The notes under the pieces are model-generated. The model had not been told where the DNA came from. It saw nothing but the letters and a program-made list of their open reading frames with translations, and did no database searches. Source: Pholiota molesta (Eukaryota > Basidiomycota > Agaricomycetes > Agaricales > Strophariaceae). Taken from it: a stretch of 64,000 bases of DNA. The DNA lies in assembly GCA_014925825.1 (NCBI GenBank), contig JACGCK010000151.1:45750-109749 (forward strand). The letters run 5' to 3'. The first letter of the stretch is position 1. Every line of letters starts with the position of its first letter. A program made the translations under genes and the position numbers. Positions 57,870-64,000 of the stretch are shown here, one piece after another.

Positions 57870-60800
57870 ATGCCCAAGGCGTCCAAACTGTCATTTTATC
57901 ATGCGCCGCATATCCAGGAGGAGCCTAAAGAGAAGTACAAATACACTTCTCTCTCTGCAGATTCCTCAGGAAACCTGATGCGGAAAACATCAACACTAAT
58001 AACTGCTACACCTACACAAGCAGTTTCAAATCCCCCAGCCGATTTCAGTACCAGCGCCACGAGTTACAAGGTCTTTGATATTGACGAATCGGGCATGTCT
58101 GCTTTCCCCGACCCATTATTCGAACCAGCATACATTCAACATTTGGAGGAAATGGGCACAGACGAAACGATAAAAAGAGTTCGGCCGAAAGGGGTACGCA
58201 GATCTGTTTTTCTGGGATCATCATTCCTAACCGACTTATATATCTACAGGATGAATCACTTCGTGAATTTTTTCCTCAAATAGACATGTTTCTCGAAGAG
58301 CTGCTGTCGCTTGAGAGCCGCGGATGCTGGCCTACTGACGCATGTGCACGCTGTCAGGGTCATGGAATGGGCAGATATCAATGTTTTGAGTGTTGGGGGC
58401 GTGAAATGCTGTGCGCTGAGTGCATTGTAAAAGGCCACGAACGTTTATATCTTCATCGAATTCAAGTATGTTCTTCCTACATCTTTCGCTAACACGATTC
58501 TTATAAAAACGAACATTAGAAATGGAATGGGACATACTTTGAAAAGATATCCCTCAAGTCTCTTGGTCTGCGTAAACAACTGGGACATCCTCCTGGCGAG
58601 CGATGCCTAAATGCAGTTCATTGCTCTAATGATGATTTCGTTGTTCTTCATTCGAACGGGATGCATGAGATTGGCCTAGACTTTTGTGGATGTGGAGCAG
58701 GAAATCAATTAGCAAGTGTCCAATTGCTTCGTGCACGCCTCTTTCCTGCCACGCTCGTCAATCCCAAAACGGCTGCTACGATTGAGGTCTTGGATCTCTT
58801 TTCAATTCTGTCTTATGAATCCAAGATGTCGGCCTTTCAATTTTATCATTCTTTAAGTCGCTTAACGGATAACACGGGCATCAATACGCCGAAGGTAAGA
58901 TATTTTTCACTCATTGGATAGTCATCTCAACTTTGTTTTAGGATCGGTATCCTGCATTTCTTCGGATGGTCCACGAGTGGCGACACTTACTATTGCTTAA
59001 GCGAGCAGGTCGTGGCCATGACCCCACAGGAGTGGCCACTACAAAAGAAGGCGAATGTGCCGTGCTGTGTCCGGCCTGCCCTCAGCCAGGAAAAAATATG
59101 GCCGAGAATTGGAAGGAGCGTCCGGAGCATTTACGGTGTGTATATATTCGGGTATTCGGATTCTATATGCCTAACCCAAAGCCTGAGTAGATTCCTCGAT
59201 ACACTATTCATAGCAATCGATGCAAATTTTCGTCTGAAGCGCAAGAATGTTTCGAGTCATGAAGCAGATCCAGGTCTCAGCAATGGGTTTTCGTATTTTG
59301 TAGAAGACACGGATTACCGAACACATCTCAAGAATTATTCTTCTGAGATTGAACCCGTGAGTATTACGGTTGTGGTATTCTTCGCAGTTAAACTCATACT
59401 AGCTTCAGAAAAGCTCATGCTCACGTCATGATGCTGTGAACCTCTCGGAATCTAGGCCTGGGCAAGGGCATGCAGCAACTGGGGTTGGAGCTGTCGTATG
59501 TTCACGCCACGATATGAAACGGCCAAATGGGGTGGCTCAGCTCCAGAAGGGCGAAAGGTAATTGCTCTTTTATCATTGAGGTGCATTATTTTATCTCACA
59601 TCTATCGTAGGTATTGCAATATGGACTATATCTTCTACTCCACCTTGAAAACAACAGATGTCGAGAGATTTGTAATCTCGTACGACATCGCTTGCCAGTG
59701 GTCAATTCACCTACGGGCGCGGATGGCACGTTATAGTTCGGACTTTTTTATGTTCCAAGAGGGGCGTCGCATAACATACCTGGTTCCTAAATTCCATCTG
59801 CCGGCGCATGTGGCTAAGTGCCGGACCCAATTTTCTTTCAACTTCACAAAGAACGTTGGACGGACAGATGGTGAATCGCCTGAACGTGGGTGGGTCGGGC
59901 CTAATGCGCTGGCACCGAGCACCAAGGAGATGGGACCCGGCACATGTCGCGATACATTGGATGTCCATTTCGGCGACGAGAATCATAAAAAAGTTATCGG
60001 ACTAGGTGAGCACCATAAATTGTCACCAACAATACATTGCAGTAACACTTTCCTACTATCTTACTAGGTGATAGCTTGCTGCGAAAAATCTCGGCCGCAG
60101 CACGCGACATGACTGAACACATCACCGCCCATCGGCAGCTGGAAAGCACCCTTTCTAAAAGTGATATTGAACAATGGACGCTGGCTGTCGAAGCCTGGGA
60201 AGCTGATTCCTCTCTACCCAATCCGTTCGAAAACACCGTGTCAGGTATAGTTGTTGCTTTAGCTGTAGTTTGCTATACTAATTTGTATACTTGAAGGCCC
60301 TACTCAGGTGTCAGTTCGACGTCAACTGGCTGAAGAGGAACGACGTCAGCTTGAGCAAGGCAGAGACTTCTCGTTGGATGAGAAGGTGACGCCGAGCGTC
60401 CTGATCTCTATGGGAATCGACTTGGAAAACGAACAGTGAGCTCTTGTTTGGCTTATCGATGTCAATCCCCCATACATTCTCTATCTACAGACACATTTAC
60501 AAGGAAGCTTGCTCAAAGCTGTGGGAACACGCACTCGATCGGCAACACACAAAACTAGTACTTCGTGGGAGCACCTTGTTGCGAAAAATCGAGGCTTGGT
60601 CAAAATACCAGCTACTCTACCTTCCTGGGGTTTCAAGATTGCGGGAAAACTCTCTTCGTAGCTTGGATCCTAGCGTGGAGCTCAAAGCCCATGAACTGCC
60701 GCTCTGGTTACCCTCCCAAATCCGAAGCCAAATTCCAGTTCCACATGAATATCGTCGATTGGAGTTCGACCTACGAATTCCTCAAGCTGGCGAAGCACTC

Positions 60801-61588
60801 GACACTCTTCGAGCCCAACTTCAAGTGCGCGCTCATGTTTTCAAGTTCAAGGATCGCTTTGTTCGAGGTCAAGGTGCCAACACGCGTGCACGAAACACTT
60901 TGGAAGGGATCCAAAACCGAATCAACATGGCCGCGAATGAGTATCGTGTTGCGTATCAGGCTCTGTGTTGTTTGGGAGCATTGCTGGGTGAATCAGCATG
61001 GAAAAATGTGTTTTTGCCACTCAAAAACGATGATATTCGCGATCTTTCTGAAGGTAAGGCGAAGCAATCAGAAGGGAAGCGGGAAATCTCTTGGATATGG
61101 AGAACTATAGCTATCGATCAAGGCGACAAGCCTTATGAAGAACATTTCCGCGAAGGTTTGGGCATTTCTTTGTCGATAATTTTGTTTTCAATGACATTGA
61201 CTTGTTTATCTTGTTGGCTCTGTGCACTGTAGGTGTCCGGATCGAATGGGCAAAGTCTCGAGCCCGGGCTGATCGATTTACTGAAGAAGTCTCGCTGTTG
61301 ACAGAGGAAATGATGCGGGTACAGCGGTTCTTTGCGTGGAAAGCTAACGATTGGGACTCCAAGGGTGCGATTGTCTTAGAGTCTTCTCGTATGCCAGAGT
61401 CACCAATGCGGACTGAGGGGTGGATTGCCTATGCAAAACGTCAGGCAGCCATGTATAGAGCGCTGATCTTGCATTTTTCTTCTCTTTGGAAAGATGTTCC
61501 TGCTTATGTTGCCCGTATGGATGCTATTGTAAATGATCCAAGCATTGCACTGCCCGGTGAATTTGATACAACGAAGTCTGGTGTATAG
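57870..61588 (+). CDS. KDZ-family transposase
   Basis: Eleven exons (57870-58193, 58250-58465, 58520-58894, 58942-59135, 59191-59356, 59409-59557, 59611-60005, 60068-60244, 60297-60435, 60491-61155, 61233-61588) keep phase and give 1051 aa. A Cys cluster (CARCQGHGMGRYQCFECWGREMLCAECIVKGHERLYLHRIQ) and GLDFCGCG form the zinc-binding N-terminal part. The RNase-H-like core shows FIAIDANFRLKRK (first Asp), VISYDIACQWSIHL (second Asp), HVAKCRTQFSFNF and GESPERGWVGPNALA (Glu with the WxxxN pattern), all diagnostic of KDZ enzymes. A helical C-terminal region follows. The acceptor before exon 9 is AAG, less usual than CAG/TAG. No stop or frameshift was found. Confidence 0.88.
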
Positions 61589-61781
61589 ATAATTTGTAAC
61601 ATTGTCTACTCTTCTGATAAACTACAACTGCGCGACATGTATACAATGGCTCATATCAATTATATATTCATTTATCTTGACTTTAAAATCTTACGAGGCC
61701 CGACACAAGCAACATACAACTGGCGCGCCTTGGGTGCACGCATATAATATTGCACAACTCTAGAAAATAGACGTATGGTAA

Positions 61782-62171
61782 CTAAGGGTCTTCAGCTAAG
61801 CGGGGTTTACGAGTTCCAGCACCCAATCTTTTGGGACGGGTGGAGAAGGGTTTCCTTTCAATTTGGGGCTGGGTATTCAAGGCGCTGTCGGTTTGGATAT
61901 GTGAGCGACTTTCAGTCTGAGCATTGACGCAGAGACGGGCAATTTCTCTGCATAAAACAATTAGCTAAATCTTTCTAATAATAAAATGTGTACTGACTCA
62001 CTCGATCTGCTGGTATGTTAGAAAACTTTTGAAATCCCCAATCTCAATTCCAATGCCTATGTCCGACTCGATCACAGAAAATGGGATGGCTCCCAATGCG
62101 TCGTACACAGCATCATTGACATCTGCTTCAAAATCATATTGAAATGCATGGCAATAAAGACGAACAATCAT
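61782..62171 (-). CDS. Small KDZ-element protein with basic tail
   Basis: Two exons (62171-62002, 61947-61782) splice in phase to about 111 aa: MIVRLYCHAFQYDFEADVND...GDFKSFLTYQQIE, then EIARLCVNAQTES and a basic end (KPFSTRPKRLGAGTRKPRLAEDP). An upstream exon is possible (CTTTTCAAG acceptor at about 62178). No family is recognised. It converges on the transposase gene and lies between it and the right repeat array. Confidence 0.5.
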
Positions 62172-62274
62172 GAATACCTTGAAAAGACATGGGTGACGGT
62201 ATATGTAGTATATCAAAAGTAAGGAGAAATGGGGTACGGCCTACAATGGATGCAGGAAATGGTTTATTTCCATG

Positions 62275-63430
62275 TTATTGCACAAGTCTTATTGTGCGCG
62301 TTCACGCACCATAGTAAGTACACTGTAGTACATTTTGCACAACTGTCCTGACGGTTATTGCACAACGGCTAGGGGGTGTGGCGCATGGCATTACGGGCAG
62401 TATTGCAGCATTGCACAACGGCTACGGGGCATGACGCATAACAGTACGGCAGTCTTGCACAACTGTGCAGCGTGCTCGCGCGCCGTAGTACATTTTGCAC
62501 AAGTGTCCAGGCAGTTATTGCACAACGGCTAGGGGGCGTGGCGCATGGCAGTACGGGCAGTCTTGCACAAATGCTGTGTGCACTTGCGCGCTGCAGTACA
62601 GTGTGCACAACTGTCCAGACAGTTATTGCACAATGGCTACGGGGTGCGACGCATAACAGTACGGCAGTCTTGCACAACTGTGCAGCGTGCTCGCGCGCCA
62701 CAGTACATTTTGCACAACTGTCCTGACAGTTATTGCACAACGGCTAGGGGGCACAGCGCATGACAGTACGGGCAGTCTTGCACAAATGCTGTGCGCGCTT
62801 GCGCGCTGCAGTACAGTGTGCACAACTGTCCAGACAGTTATTGCACAACGGCTACGGGGCGCGACACATAACAGTACGGCAGTCTTGCACAACTGTGCAG
62901 CGTGCTCGCGCGCCACAGTACATTTTGCACAACTGTCCAGACAGTTATTGCACAACGGCTACGGGGCGCGACACATAACAGTACGGCAGTCTTGCACAAC
63001 TGCGCAGCGTGCTCGCGCGCCGTAGTACATTTTGCACAAGTGTCTGGACAGTTATTGCACAACGGCTAGGGGGCACGGCGCATGGCATTACGGCCAGTGT
63101 TGCAGTATTGCACAACTGCTAGAAGGCGCGGCGCATAACAGTACGGCAGTCTTGCACAAATGCTGTGTGCGCTTGCGCGCTGCAGTACAGTTTGCACAAC
63201 TGTCCACACAGTTATTGCACAACGGCTAGGGGGCGCGGCGCATGACAGTACAGGTAGTCTTGCACAACGGTACGGCATGCTCGCACACTGTAGTACATTT
63301 TGCACAACTGCCCGGACAGTTATTGCACAACGGCTAGGGGGCGCGGCGCATGACAGTACATCAGTCTTGCACAATTCTCATCGATCTCACTCGCCCGGGT
63401 ATTGCACAATTGTCAGGTTACCTGTTATAT
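62275..63430 (-). repeat. Right subterminal tandem array of TTGCACAA units
   Basis: The reverse-oriented counterpart of the left array, but shorter: after the shared part ending near 62777 it has its own order of units and stops at about 62275, where the left array runs to about 51190. Confidence 0.85.
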
Positions 63431-64000
63431 TTAGATCCTGTTCAAAATATCACAGCATTTTCTTTCTTTCTCTCTCTATTATTCAATCTAAGTACTACTG
63501 ATTATTAAAGCATAACCAAGGTGCTAGTTAAACACATGGTTGGAGTGAGGGGAAGGGATGGGGAATGCGAATAGAAATACAGGCGGACTGGCGGCATCAA
63601 TGTGGGCGGCATAACGTGGCCCGCTATGTGCAATGAACAGTTTGGTTCCCAAAGCAGTGTCATGAACCGGCGCCAACTTGGATTATTTATAAGCTAGGGA
63701 GGAAAACATAAGGCGCATCAAGGGCGCGTGGCTGTGCGCACGGCGGCAAGCAGCATGGCTGGGATGCTAGTATTGCACAACCGCAAAGGGAGTGGCCTGA
63801 GTTATTATTGCACAACTCATATGTCTTGCACAACCCCAAGACACCCTCCAGTACGCGCTACAGCTGTAGTGGGAGTGACCTGAGTTATTGTTGCACAACT
63901 CATACATCTTGCACAACCCCAAGACGCGCGCTACAGCTGTAGTGGAAACTGCAATAGACAGCTACTACTATAGTATTAGTTATTGCACGAAAGTGGCTGG
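62777..64000 (-). repeat. Right terminal inverted repeat of the KDZ element (cut by the window edge)
   Basis: Exact inverse of 48904-50127 in all parts compared. The match runs to the last base of the window, so more may lie outside. Confidence 0.85.

Larger units (their letters stand above)
48904..64000. mobile_element. Large KDZ (Kyakuja-Dileera-Zisupton) DNA transposon, right end at or beyond the window edge
   Basis: Position 48904 pairs with 64000 in an exact inverted repeat; coordinates of matching bases sum to 112904 down to about 50127/62777. The ends therefore share at least 1.22 kb with no difference found in the parts compared. Between them lie a KDZ transposase and five other genes, all intact by splicing. 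Because the right flank is missing, the true ends and target duplication are not visible. Family knowledge: KDZ elements are large, abundant in basidiomycetes, and some are linked with TET/JBP genes; none is seen here. Confidence 0.85.

Overview
The window reads as nuclear DNA of a mushroom-forming basidiomycete (Agaricomycetes). Host genes are dense and broken by many introns of about 50-80 nt. Gene content includes DUF6533-type membrane protein, SRPK-like kinase and AIM9-like phosphotransferase families, and a KDZ-type transposase, all typical of that class. No species call is made. Most gene models below were assembled by reading GT...AG junctions and checking that the coding phase is preserved; they are not backed by transcripts.

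Housekeeping islands: casein kinase 1 (78-1730), a p24/GOLD cargo receptor (2804-3795), an MRG15/Eaf3-like chromodomain protein (19447-20895), a Rua1-type zinc regulator (22116-24646), a UCH-type deubiquitinase (37686-38490), mitochondrial ribosomal protein S10 (39140-40137) and a PARP-like ADP-ribosyltransferase (40460-41681).

Mobile DNA shapes the rest. A CK1 intron holds a poly-A-tailed insertion that itself carries a TA-flanked MITE. A 3.7-kb Tc1/mariner-type transposon (5408-9095) has near-identical ~95-bp terminal inverted repeats, a DD34E transposase and a convergent 602-aa passenger gene. A hAT-like 614-bp element lies at 44179-44792. From 48904 to the right edge lies a large KDZ element. 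Its terminal inverted repeats exceed 1.2 kb and are filled with TTGTGCAA-containing repeats of ~105-110 bp, and it carries a 1051-aa transposase and five accessory genes.

A second large structure is an inverted duplication of ~7.1 kb (11513-~18660 against ~28460-35651) with a ~9.8-kb spacer. Each arm carries a ROG1-like lipase, a fragment of the Rua1-type gene, an SRPK-like kinase and an AIM9-like phosphotransferase. The spacer holds the Eaf3-like gene, the full-length Rua1-type gene and a probable N-myristoylated pseudokinase. Two diverged copies of a small Cys-rich protein gene (28094-28315, 37017-37229) lie just inside and outside the right arm.
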